From positions 21,038,303-21,102,302 of the forward strand of contig NC_092581.1 in NCBI RefSeq assembly GCF_037975245.1: 64,000 nt of DNA. Reading direction: 5' to 3'. The position numbers were made by a program, and so were the translations under genes. Within the stretch, counting starts at the first letter, position 1; each line of letters begins with the position of its first letter. Positions 12,701 through 24,871 of this stretch are shown piece after piece. The stretch is from Apostichopus japonicus. Taxonomy: Eukaryota; Echinodermata; Holothuroidea; Aspidochirotida; Stichopodidae. The notes beneath the pieces are model-generated. The model was not told the origin of the DNA. It searched no databases and saw only the letters and a program-made list of their open reading frames with translations.

Positions 12701-14112
12701 TACTGTACATGGTGCTGTACAGCTGGGCCATCTGGTCTGTGTTTTGACACTAAATACATCCAAAATTTCATCTATGAAATTCAATAACTCATTCAAAGAA
12801 ATACTTTTGACTCAAAAATCCAATTTAACAGATTAACAAACAGAGCTACTAACTATAGAAACTTCTTACGATTATCTCTGAACAAACGAACCATCCATTG
12901 TGATCAGAAATGAAAAGGAAGAAAAACATACTTGCATTCTCTGAGTGATTAAAATTGCGCGCAGTCTCACAGTACATAAATTACTGTAGTTTTTATGGTG
13001 AATCCCATAACAACTGATGTTTCTGTCTTCATCAACATAAATACACTATGGAAACTGTGTGGCAAGTTTACTATAATGTGCAGTGATTCCCATTTATCAT
13101 ATACAGCATATATGTGCATTTTCCGTTTTATTTTAAACAAAACTATGAATGAAGTGCTGTGTTACAATATTGTTGACTTGATTAATTTTACCCAGGAGGG
13201 GCAAATTTTTGAGTGTTGGATCTTAATTGCTTGAGAATTTTTTGGCATGCATACCTCGTAATATCTAAACATTATTAATATTTGTACTACAAATGCACAT
13301 ACATTTAACTAACCAATGTCCGTAACTGGTGATAGGATCTAATCACATCATGAAAAGAAAAGAGAATTATTAATGAATTATATATTAATATTTGAACTTA
13401 TAAACTATACTGACCCATATTTACCTGCATCTACCTCCAAAATGCTGCTGTCATTAAACTGATAAAAGTTGTGGAATGATGGAAACTGCAATGGCTTCAC
13501 TCCCATGCTCCCATTTGGGGGGAGGGAGGGGGTGGGGGGCACTTATAAGGACCCCTTGCATCCAACGCTGACATGGTTCATGCTCTGTGCTCACTTGCAT
13601 TACTCACGTACTGTTCCCCAGTCCCCCTCCCCCCAAAAAAAATTATAATAATTCTGTAATTTCTATAAAAAATGTATGGCAAGGCCACTGGAGCCATTCA
13701 TCCTAGTCGGCTTGGTAAGAGTGGCGCACAAAACAAATCCACAGAAAGGTCTCTAACTTGTGTACAGTACAACTTCTAATTCATATCATAAATTAAGGAT
13801 TGAAAGGTCTACTATTCCCACCATGTGACATTTAGAACCAAATAAAGAGTGATTAGATAAAAGCACAAGGATCAAAACTAATCAACATAAATGAAATAAA
13901 AGAGTGAAATACACAACAAGCAATAAAACAACTAGTCACTAGTCTGCCTATAATTCCCAGAGCCATTACTGACTGTATATAAGTACTGCATACTTTGAGC
14001 TTTAACTACAACTGCGTCCTGTACAGACAATTTGGAAGTTCAAAAGTTGTGCAGCTTTTGGAAGATATTACTAATCTAGACAGGTACTAATGTTAACAAC
14101 TGAGCTGCATAT

Positions 14113-14152
14113 CAGGTGGGTGGGGTGGGTGGGTGGGGTGGGTGGGTGGAGG
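14113..14152 (+). repeat. GGGT-type microsatellite with quadruplex potential
   Basis: Repeated GGTGGGTGGGGTGGG steps give many closely spaced runs of three or four G on the plus strand. This is a sequence-level property; no regulatory role is shown. Confidence 0.75.
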
Positions 14153-15807
14153 GAGGAGGAAATCAAGCCCCACAGTGTGGAGACTTCCAGCAAGATGTAC
14201 AGTACAGCAATTTAACAGAGTTGCACAGTTCTGCAGTCAGGTAAGCTTGGGGAAAGTGCTGAAAGTACAGGAGCGCTACTGTATACAGATGAGAAACGCA
14301 TGTCATATACTGCCTCTACTGACAATGGATCCCATGCTTCTGGAACCGTTACCCAGAGCACCCTCTTGATCTGGTCCATTAATCCCATGCCCCTATACCC
14401 ATCTCCCTCCCATTTTCTAACTACTGTATGCAAAACGGTAATTTAACATCGTGGTTGGAAAATGGTGAACAATTTATTAACCTGAGCTATTACTTGAGAA
14501 GTGTTAAATACCTTACTAGTGCAAAACACTCAAACAGGTCTGAACCATTGAATCTACCATCTCTTTGCATGATAATTTTGTTTCAGCAACAATCCCAAGA
14601 TTTTGGACCTTGTTAACACAAACTATATCTAATAGTTTCTCTAGATATGCAAGTTTAATACCTTTGGGAACATGGACAAAATTTCGCCAACAAAGAAGCT
14701 TATACCCATAGATATGCCCCAATGCTAGTACTTCAGTATATACTGTATGCAGTAAACATAATAGTAATGTTAGGTCAACGTATGATTCTGGGACTATGCC
14801 CGAATGCAAAAAAACAACAAAGGAATTCTATATGTTTAAAGCTTCAGTTTGCCGTAAATTTGCAACAGTCTGGTGGTATATAAATTAGACAAGCTTATAC
14901 TCAAAAGTCACATAAAGTTACAACCTAACTTAACTTTCATAGTGTACTCTGATAATAACTCCTAACCTTTACTAAATCTGCTTCAAAGTAGCAACAACAT
15001 TTCTCATCCTAAAGTGCACAGTTTTAATTATATGTCACCATTAAGGAATGTGACAATGACAGTCAAAACCCCTTTACCAAACACCACACAAGCACAGACT
15101 AGACCAAACAGCTGTCTTATTAAGAGACTGCTACTACTTTAGTACAGTTAGCTTTCCCTATGTTGAATAAGGTTACATATGGACACTAATCAAGCCCAAT
15201 GTTGATATTAAAGAAGAACAGCTATTCAAGGCAAATAACTCTCTTGTATACAAATGAAGACATAACCATACCAATATCCAATCAAAACAGAAAGATAACT
15301 GTACCTAGGTATGAAAACAAACACTATACCCTACCACCATAACAATCATATCTTTTATCTAAAGTGGACTCAAATTACAACATTTAGCAACAGTATTTCC
15401 TAGAACAGTTTGTTTCAAATTATCCAGTTTGTAATTTAACCTAGTCTGAAAAATAAAAGGAAAAGAAAATGTTTAGTGTTTCCAATGTCTAAACATAGTC
15501 AGTGTGGTAAGCCATACATGTTAATATTCATGAACTTGTGCACACCAAAATGAAGAGGGATTATCTATTGACTAATGCAGCAACATATAAATAAAGGTAT
15601 CAGGAATCAGTTATCATGTTGACAAAAGTTCAACCATTTAATTCACTGGTAAAGATTTTACATTACTTACAGAATATTTATTCCAATTCCAATGTGAAAT
15701 ATACTGTAGACAAATATATTGTAAGAGTGAAAGGAAATTTTCTGTTACCAATTTGTGCTGCAAATCCCTAGCTATTAGAGACTGAAAGCTCTACAGACAT
15801 TGTTTAA

Positions 15808-17582
15808 AGATGAACGATAGTGATTTTTCACAATCGACGAAAAAATACGATTTTATTCAAGAGTATTCTAGTTGGTTTCCATTTTACACATGTGAAAATT
15901 CAAGTCAATCCGATGTTGGGAAAGGCTTAAAAAAAATTCCTAAACTCGTTGATTTTTTAAACAAAAATTTGGCTTTTCGCAAAAAGCGATATGATGATCA
16001 CGTGATCTACAGTGACATGTGATGTCATTATGATGATAACATGGTGAGCTCGGGGTAGTGTACTTCAGCAGTGTGCACTTAGTGTGTAAGTTTAGTTGCA
16101 ACCTACTCTATATTGGACTCGACAAACAACATAAACCACTAGCAAAATCCAAGAAATTGCGTTGTAGGGGGATGCAACAGAACGAATGTGGACTCTACAA
16201 TAAGTTTTTTCAATTTTCCAAGCGGAAAAAGTAGTGAGAGATATCGGAAACTCTGGATACGATTTGTGAGGAGAACCAGGAAAGACTTCATCGGACCAGG
16301 AGTTTCTCATGGCAAGAATGTGAAAGTTTGTTCTGCCCACTTCACAGAAGATGATTCTCGGGCCCAATTGAAATTTGCGTGTGGCAAGGTCACTAAAGTA
16401 ATAAAAGTTTGAAAGATTGATGCTTTTATGCCGCATTATTTATATATATCCCGATAAATGCAACAGTAAGTGTTGGAACTGGAAGACATGTCAGACGTGA
16501 ACAACCTATTGACTATGTGAGGAGAGAATCCACGTGCAAATTTCAATTGGGGCATGGACGTCGCTTAGGCAGAGTTTTTTGGGGCAGAGATGTGTTCATA
16601 CCCTCCAAACCACTTTAAATGTAATACGAATAGGAAATGTGTGTATGCTCGAGCGAAACAAAACATCGTGTAAGTATTACTTACGGTAGCGCACACTGTC
16701 ACTTATGTTTGCACAGTGTGAGAGTACCGTTTGCAGACCTACGTGAAGTTGGGCTAGAATACGATTCCTCCTGAAGCCCAAACCACGAGGCATGCATGTG
16801 AATAAACGCAATAAGGCATTGCATATAGTGAGAAAATTGTTCGAGCTAGAATAACATCTCGATTGAGTTCAAATGCGGTTGTATTTCAAGCTCAATGAAA
16901 CCTTTCTGTTGGATTTAACGACGCACGGAACAAGGAACGTTTATGTTTTACAGTAGGCCTAGTGCATACAAGCGAATCTACTTTGTTTAGAACTTTGGAT
17001 TTTCTTTCGGATGTTATACTAATCTACGTTTGAGACTATCATCACTATTGTTATTGTGCCAGTTTGACTGTTAAGTGAGCACATTCATACATCACTCTGT
17101 ATAAAACCCGCCAAAAATGTCATCTTGAGATTTACGTTACTTTGGGTTAGCTTGCGAGTTACCTCTTCAGATATTGGGAAATCGTTGCGAAATCGCTGCA
17201 AATTTTGTAAAAAAAAACTTGTAAACACGTGGTGAAGAAATCAAGAAACACTATGATATTCATTATCTATTTATGTCTTGAACATTACGCCGGAAAATAA
17301 CAGTTATGCTGACACGAAATGCACGCACAGCTCCGTACTGAACAGTTCACAACAGAAAAGATCATCACAGTGACGTCATTCACTGACCTGAGGGCTGTTC
17401 AAGGTCGTTGCAGTGTTTGCAAATTCCTAAATTACGGAGGCGAAAAAACGATGTTTTAATTCCCTTTTTTATAGCTTTCCGGTGTGCAATTTGGAAAATT
17501 AAAAACATATGTTGCTTGGTAACATATAAACTACATTATATATGAAAATGAGAGATTTTTTTTCTGTCACTATCGTTCTACT
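15808..17582 (+). mobile_element. TTAA-flanked DNA transposon with THAP fragment (Kolobok-like)
   Basis: The left end AGATGAACGATAGTGA (15808-15823) and right end TCACTATCGTTCTACT (17567-17582) are inverted repeats matching at 14 of 16 positions. TTAA directly flanks both sides (15804-15807 and 17583-17586), as expected of a 4-bp TTAA target duplication. A THAP zinc-finger coding fragment lies inside (16146-16412). TTAA duplication together with a THAP domain is a combination known from the Kolobok superfamily; piggyBac shares TTAA but lacks THAP. No transposase catalytic domain was seen in the remaining 1.2 kb, so this is probably a non-autonomous or internally deleted copy. The superfamily name is inference. 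Confidence 0.65.
16146..16412 (+). pseudogene. THAP-type C2CH zinc-finger coding fragment
   Basis: The frame starts NPRNCVVGGCN at about 16146 and includes FFNFPSGKSS, a Trp in RKLWIRFV, and KVCSAHFTEDD. These are the landmarks of a THAP domain (C-x4-C ... C-x2-H, with invariant Trp and Phe), a DNA-binding fold used by P-like and Kolobok-like transposases and by host factors. A TAG stop (16140-16142) sits just upstream and there is no ATG before the first Cys. One missing base in AAAATCCAAG could have destroyed an ATG, or a splice junction may lie there. The frame ends at 16412 soon after the expected end of the finger, so the transposase body is lost or spliced in from elsewhere. Confidence 0.7.
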
Positions 17583-17639
17583 TTAAATGCACTACGAATA
17601 AGTAATGAATATTCACGAGATGGGAACCACAAACAACAG

Positions 17640-18110
17640 GGCACATCATGGTGCATCTACCTACCCAGTATGACATTGACTCAACTTGTTGGTCTTGGGA
17701 TATTGTGGTTACAAGCTTTTCACTGTGATATTACTCTAGCCATGCCGATTCATGAATAATAATTAGAATGGATTTCTTGATCATATGACCATGTACCCAT
17801 CAAAAACTGCCATACCATACCAAGTACGAACTAAATCGGACATATGGTTGAAGAAATTTTGCCATTTTAAAATTTTACGTTAATCCCCACCAATTTATAA
17901 AGATGCAGATGGCAACCACAAAGAATTAGGCACATCTGCACATCATAGGGCATCTACCTATCAAGCATAACATTGTCTCAACTTGTGCTTCTTGAGATAT
18001 CATGCTTACAAACTGGCCGTCACATACACACACGCATATGTACATATACACACACACACACGCCAGCATGATTGCAAAAATTACTGAGCCTTTGGCATTG
18101 TAACAAAATG
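17640..18110. repeat. dispersed repeat related to 58260-58960, with CA microsatellite
   Basis: Two imperfect units here contain GCATCTACCTA..AAG/CAGTATGACATTG, ACAAGCTT/GAGATATCATG and end with CAAACTGGCCGTCACA, a CA-rich tract (18028-18062) and a block starting GCCAGCATGATTGCAAA. The same order (GATATGTTTACAAGCTGGG, CA-rich tract, GCCATCATGAATGCAAAGG) occurs at 58850-58945, marking a shared 3' end of one repeat family. Confidence 0.6.
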
Positions 18111-20871
18111 AAACACAAGTGCTGTAATGTCCACCAAAGGTTTCACTAGAAACCTTATTATGCATTCCATTTTCATCAGCAAACCTATACCTAACTCCTT
18201 TACCTAACTTTTTTTAAGTTACAGGTAATACTTTTTTTAAGTTAGTACTTTTTAAGTTAATACCTAACTTCCTTTTTTTTACATACAGGTATTTGGTTTC
18301 CAAATCTTTCAACTTGATAGTTCAGTAGATTGTGATTTAACCTTGCCAAGAAAAAAGGAACAAGGAACAGACTATTAATGTCCACCAAAAGTTTCACTTA
18401 AAGCCTCATTATCATTCCATTTTAAACAGCAACAAATCTATCCCTAACTCTACACTCTTTTATTTTTGGTATTACTATGTAGTTAATAATCACACAACTA
18501 TGACAGGGCCATTTTGCCAATATTTTGGCCCATTAGCAGAAACAAGCAAAATAACATTTAGACAGTACCACAATTGTATTTTGTTTTTGTCAACAACTAG
18601 TCAGTTCAAAATATTATGCTAGAGCACATTCAATTGACCTGTGATCTTGAAAAGAAAAAAACAATGTTAGGCTTAACACTGCACACTAATACTTGAGAGT
18701 CAGTATGGTCATGGATTAAATAGTTTAATGAGTAAAGCATTGTTAAGTGTCCTTTGAACAGCTCACTCTGACACTAAACAGTTGTTAGAGACAGAGAGGG
18801 AATGAGTCTGACATTATATAATGCCAATGTTTTGGATAAACAAAGGAGATTGTCTGAATTTGTCAATTCCCTGAAATATGTGAATGGGCCTATATTCTGG
18901 TGGAAAAGTACATAATCATTATTGTGTGATTTACTACACAGTGGAATAAAACAAGATTCTTTAGACCACTGTGATTGAATACATAATGAGGCTTTAATAT
19001 GACACTAATATGAATGCTTATAAGTATACAAGCAAGTATATTAACCTTCCCTTGATATTTAATGCTCACTATCAATTTCTACATTCTGATTGAATTTTTA
19101 TCAATGCAATGTTTTAACCACAATTTGTTCTAGTTCCATTTTAAGAACTGTAGCAATGTTGTTCATACAATTATCTTAACTTGAGTACATAAATTAAACA
19201 AGCTTGCATGGAGAAACCACGCCACTTAGTCCTAGTCTGCGTATTATTTAACATACACAAGAAATTTCTTTGGGTTAATGATGCTACTAAATGTTTCTGC
19301 TTTGAGTCACCTTGATTTCTTTTTTTTAACTTACAGTGTCTCAAATCAAAAGATATTTCAAATGCTAATTAATCCCTCAGAGCATGGAACTGCTCTCTAT
19401 TACTGTTTTCTTCTCCCGTCCTGATCACTTACTCAGTACATGAGATGAATGTGACGATAATAATGTCAAAGTTGAAGGAATTTCTTGCCTATTAATGCAA
19501 GACTGAAATTTACGTATTTCCCCTCACAAGCCAGATAAAAATATTTAAAGCTCTTTAGGCAAGTTGCCTTTTAAAGCTTGTATCTAATCCATAACATAGA
19601 GACTGTCAGATGCAGCTGTAACATTTGAGACAGATCTCATTTAAAATGTATTACTATAAATTGCAAATATTTTGAAGATTGGTGATTGAGTCTTGTATGT
19701 TTTGCACTACCTCATCTGTGTAAAATGTGACAAAATAGCAACAAATTCATATATGTAAGATTGAGTTCCCTCTTATTTTTTAAATATTTTTTCTTTTGTT
19801 TTTTTTCTTATTATTATTTATGTTTTTTCTTGTTATTATTATTATTATTTTTTTGTGCTAATAATGAGAGCAGTATTGTCGCCATATATATCTCTTTAAA
19901 CAATTTTTGGGGATTAATATTCGCAAGTGTAAACACTGACAGTTTGATGCAGATGACTAAGGCAACATTTGTCACTTGGTAGAGATTGGATGCTCTTCCA
20001 ATCTGTGAGATTGTTAACGAGGGATTACACAACAGCTGAGGCTAGGGGCAGACAAGAAGAACTAGACACCTACAGGAGTGATGGAAAGCTGAGGCTTGGT
20101 GTGTTGGCAATTTGTGTGAGGTGTCATGTTAGTTTCAATAGGAGAACACAAAACAAAAACCAGAAAGAAGGAAACTTACACAAAGTCAAGGAATAGAAGC
20201 AAAGGTTTGAAAATTCCTTTGAAATTAACAACATTAACAGCTTAACTATGCCAATGAATTTTGCAATAAATTTGTCTGTGAATGGTAGCATTAGAATGAA
20301 GATAAATTGGGCATTGACCGTGAAGTAAGTCAGTTGCAGCACAGTGTGTTTTGTAAGCTAGGATAATTGGAGTGCATATATGTAAAGATGGAGACAGGTA
20401 ACAGAGGATTGATGTACATTAAACATGTCACTGTTGCATATCAGAAAATATGTCCACTGTACATGTTTAATCAATGAAAGGCTTTGGAGTTCTTCCCTGA
20501 AGACTAAAGCTGCATTTTGCTTTAATTTGGATACTACTTGTGTCATTTATATAAAGCCATTAAATATTCCTGCATATTATTGAATAACATGCAGCTTTTC
20601 TTTAAGAAGGATTCTGAAGGATGAAAATCTCAAACTAGAATCGCAACGAAGGTGTTTCTGAATGGTAGATCCAGGAGGAAGAGGGTGGTGACTTTAGAGA
20701 GGGCCCTGGGGGTGGGGTGGGGGTGGGGGACACAGCTAGAATGTTACCAATTTCTAGGCATGGTAGATCAGAGTGTGCATGTATAGGAGACAAGTATCAG
20801 AGGATTGAAGTAAGCTGAAGACTTCTTTTTCAGAAGAGCATAGACATTGTCAGAGTGTGTTCAATGCTTTA

Positions 20872-22035
<1,164 letters not shown>

Positions 22036-22130
22036 GTTCTAGCATTGATAAGGCCAAAGGGAATACCAGTTGGAGTATTGAAAGCCGGCATGAGTTTCTC
22101 AGCGATCTCTGCTGCTTTATTTTTAAACAT
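22036..22130 (-). CDS. class I alpha-1,2-mannosidase (GH47), exon with AFNTPTGIPFGLIN
   Basis: This 95-bp exon has acceptor TTTCTTTTTCAG/ATG and donor AGAAC/GTAAG. It reads KAAEIAEKLMPAFNTPTGIP, then FGLINAR. PAFNTPxGIP is a highly conserved GH47 segment. It begins on a codon boundary, fitting the upstream exon's end (TKDE) to FKNKAAEIAEK, and ends two bases into a codon finished by the next exon. The ATG at its first codon is internal, not a start. Confidence 0.93.
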
Positions 22131-22569
22131 CTGAAAAAGAAAAAGAAAATTGATGTTTCATACACAGTACAGTACATTACACAGTATAAATGCGCATGAT
22201 CCAAAGATCAATATTCTGCAAGAAAAGGAAGTCTACGTTTTAAGGAAATTGAACGAGTCGTATTTAATATTCAGGGCAGAAAGTGTGCAGTTGAGAGATC
22301 AATGCCTACAGTAGCTCAAAATATTTCCTTCTACTTGTCTGTTACTGACAACATATGATCTGTTTTCACTTTTCAAAGTTCAAAAGTCAACTCTCCTAAT
22401 GCATTTCTCGGGTAATGAATCAGCACAGGAGTCACTAAGCTCTCCATACTGTCATGCTAACTTAAATGTCAAGATCTGTGTGTATAAAATTGTTTCCTTG
22501 CAGGTTTTTCTAAAGCGTTGTAATTTAAACGAAATATCTGCTACTGTTTAAGTAGTAGTCTGTAATCTG

Positions 22570-22620
22570 CAGAGTGCTCCAACTGTGAGGAGACAGGTAA
22601 GCAAGGCGGGGCAAGAGCAG
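22570..22620. mobile_element. MITE right-end fragment
   Basis: AACTGTGAGGAGACAGGTAAG followed by a GGCGGGGC-type end resembles the right terminus of the copies at 36362 and 50239. Only the end is recognisable. Confidence 0.4.
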
Positions 22621-22759
22621 AATGCATACATACAATATAACCAGCTAATTAAATTAACCTCTATATATAGTAGTTGTCAACTGGCACAGTATTTAAATTA
22701 TGTAGCGGTGCAAATCGATTCATTTTAATATCACACAGTACTTTACTGTAACCTGTTCT

Positions 22760-23105
22760 ACAGTAAGTATGTTAGCCAGTATGGTAGCCAGTAAAGTTCT
22801 TGAAGAATTGGTTTGATATGTTCATGGTTCATACTTGGAGTAAGCAGCCCAGTAGCTGAGCACACGCTGCAACTTTTCGATCTGACTTGCCGGTAGTCCA
22901 TAGAGAAGACTGTTACAGTAATCCAGGCATGATGACACAAAAGCATGTACAAGACACTCCGTGTATGTGCTGTCAAGATATCTACGTAGACGGCCAATTT
23001 TGTGAATAGCAAAAGAAGCTGCTTGGACGATTTTCCTCATGTGGTCCTTCATGTTTAGTGCCTTGTCTATCGTTACTCCAATTAACTCTGTTATTGTCAC
23101 ATGTT
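22760..23105 (-). pseudogene. CR1/L2-like LINE reverse transcriptase C-terminal relic
   Basis: The minus frame from about 23100 reads GVTIDKALNMKDHMRKIVQ, then FAIHKIGRLRRYLD, LDYCNSLLYGLP and EKLQRVLSYWAA, the thumb and post-RT segment of CR1/L2-like non-LTR retrotransposons. Near 22830 the frame is lost and continues in another frame with HIKPILQELYWLP. The 5' part with the catalytic YADD motif is absent, as is usual for 5'-truncated LINEs. It lies about 150 bp from the DIRS left end. Confidence 0.85.
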
Positions 23106-23296
23106 TTTAATTTCCATTAAATTACACAGAAGAAAGAGAGATTATTATCTAGTCTACAGTTTATTTTTTGATATTATTGATTCATCACTCCAAATCACTT
23201 GAATATAACACAATTACAATCAACATGGTGGACATTTACATTGAAGCTTAAAAACTCCCCAAACCTTAACCGGTTTGTGAATTAACGAGCGACGTA

Positions 23297-23391
23297 CTCA
23301 CCTCATATAACCTATGCATTACCGTATTAACCTCGCTCTAGCATCTGGCAATTTGTCTGTATGTGAGTGTGGCCATCTCCCTTCCGTAATT
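23297..23391 (+). repeat. DIRS inverted terminal repeat (element 3' side)
   Basis: Starts CTCACCTCATATAACCTATG and ends CTTCCGTAATT. It is identical over 95 bp to the reverse complement of 29288-29382. The outer extension 23256-23296 (TCCCCAAACC ... GCGACGTA) is unique to this end. Confidence 0.95.
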
Positions 23392-23721
23392 TCCAGGCCG
23401 CACTGGTGCGGCACCGGACGGAGAAGGGGGAGAGGACCGACCAAGGGGCGGAAACCCCGAGAATACAACCAAAAACATTCTCACCTGAAGAGGCCCTAGG
23501 TGGGCTGTGGTGGGTGACAGGTGGGTCCTGAGTGGGCCCGAAGTGGGTCGTCGGTGGGTGTAGGCGGGACCCCCATGACATCCCTCGAAAATTCCTGGGG
23601 GGAAAGGCCGTCACATGGTCATATCTGTGTGGCCAGTTCCCCTAGTATCCGAGGAGGGTATCTGACATGGTTGTATGGTTCCGTCCGCGAGGTCCCCCAT
23701 AGTGGGGAGGCGGGTCGGGAT

Positions 23722-23819
23722 GTTATATGAGGTGAGTACGTCGCTCGTTAATTCACAAACCGGTTAAGGTTTGGGGAATTCACAGCGCGTACTCCCTCAC
23801 CTCATATAACCTATGCATT
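23722..23819 (+). repeat. DIRS internal complementary region
   Basis: The first part (23722-23777) is the reverse complement of the left end, including its unique extension. The second part (23777-23819) is the reverse complement of the right end 29359-29401 with a single mismatch (GCGCGTA against GGGCGTA). Joined, they template the circle junction in the DIRS replication model. It lies at the stop end of the recombinase frame. Confidence 0.92.
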
Positions 23820-24871
23820 TGTGACACAGGAGCCTTGGCGGTGGGTCGAGGATCTCGCGGGCGGCGGGCCTAGGGCCGCTCGGGCAAAATCCCCTTCCGT
23901 GGCAGGGGTGTTTGTGAGATAACAGGCGACAAAGGAAGACGGGGTCTTCCAGGCCGCCGCCTTCATAATATCTTCCAGGGGAACCCCCCGGAACCACACC
24001 CTGGACGTGGCGTGGCCTCGGACCTCATGCGCCCGGACGGGTTCCCCAGGCTGGGTGTGGGCACGTATTAAGTCGGCCATCCACCGTGAAATGGTGTCCT
24101 TTGAGGCCGGGGTGTAAGGCGACCGCGGTAAAATGAAGAGCCTGTCCGAGGTACGTAGCTGTTTGGTCCTCTCTATGTACCACTTAAGGGCTCGGACAGG
24201 GCACCAGCGCTTGTCTTCCGCGATTGACGAGGCTTGTGACAGACTCGGTAGGAAGATCTCGTTCGGGGTAAAGGTTACTGATTGGTTCTTTGGGAGAAAG
24301 TGAGGGTCAGGTAGTAATCTGACTCCTCCTGGTTCAAACCTCGTGAACCCCCGTTGGAGGGTGAGCGTGTGGAGACAGCTTCTGCGCCTGGCAGAGGCGG
24401 CCGCGATCAGAAACAGAGTTTTGTGTGTTATTTTGTCCAATGGAGCATTGTGTAGCGCTCGTACGGAGAGCCCGCGAGGGTCGTCAGGACCTCGTGGAGG
24501 GCCCATGATGGGGCCAGGCGTCGCCTGGGAGGGCGTCTGTGGAACATGCCCCTTAAGACCTGGCGGAGGATCGGGTTGGTTCCTACTGAGGAGCCATCCG
24601 AGAATCCGCTGTGAACCGCTGCTATTGCGGAGCTGTAATTTCTAATTGTACTTATTTGCTTCCCTTCTCGGAAGAGTTCGAGTAGGAAGGCCGCCACCTG
24701 GTCTACTGAGGCCTCCACGGGATCAACAGCGTTGTCCCCGGCCCAAACATAGTATCGGTGCAGTCTAGAATCGTATGTTTTAACCGTGGACTGCCGGCGG
24801 GCATCCACTGCAATGTCCGCAACCTCCGGTGGAAACCCCGCTGTCTGGAGCGAGAGCCGGAGAGTTTCCAC
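23811..24871 (-). pseudogene. DIRS tyrosine recombinase, split by a frameshift
   Basis: The N-terminal SAM-like part reads VETLRLSLQTAGF, then RRQSTVKTYDSRL and STIRNYSSAIAAVHSG in one frame to a stop at 24428. The catalytic half is in another frame from about 24480 to 23811: first Arg in SARRRSCLH, HxxR as HEVRGHATS, then AAWKTPSSF and the nucleophile Tyr in ACYL. The enzyme integrates the circular DNA copy. The open frame carrying the N-terminal half extends upstream to 25615, overlapping the RNase H/methyltransferase frame, as is usual in DIRS. The frame change at 24445-24480 falls between the two recombinase domains, so the protein is interrupted. Confidence 0.9.

Noticed and set aside
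15810-16022. 70-codon frame starting inside the left terminal repeat of the THAP element
   Set aside because: It begins in the terminal repeat, has no domain, and is compatible with chance in A/T-rich DNA.
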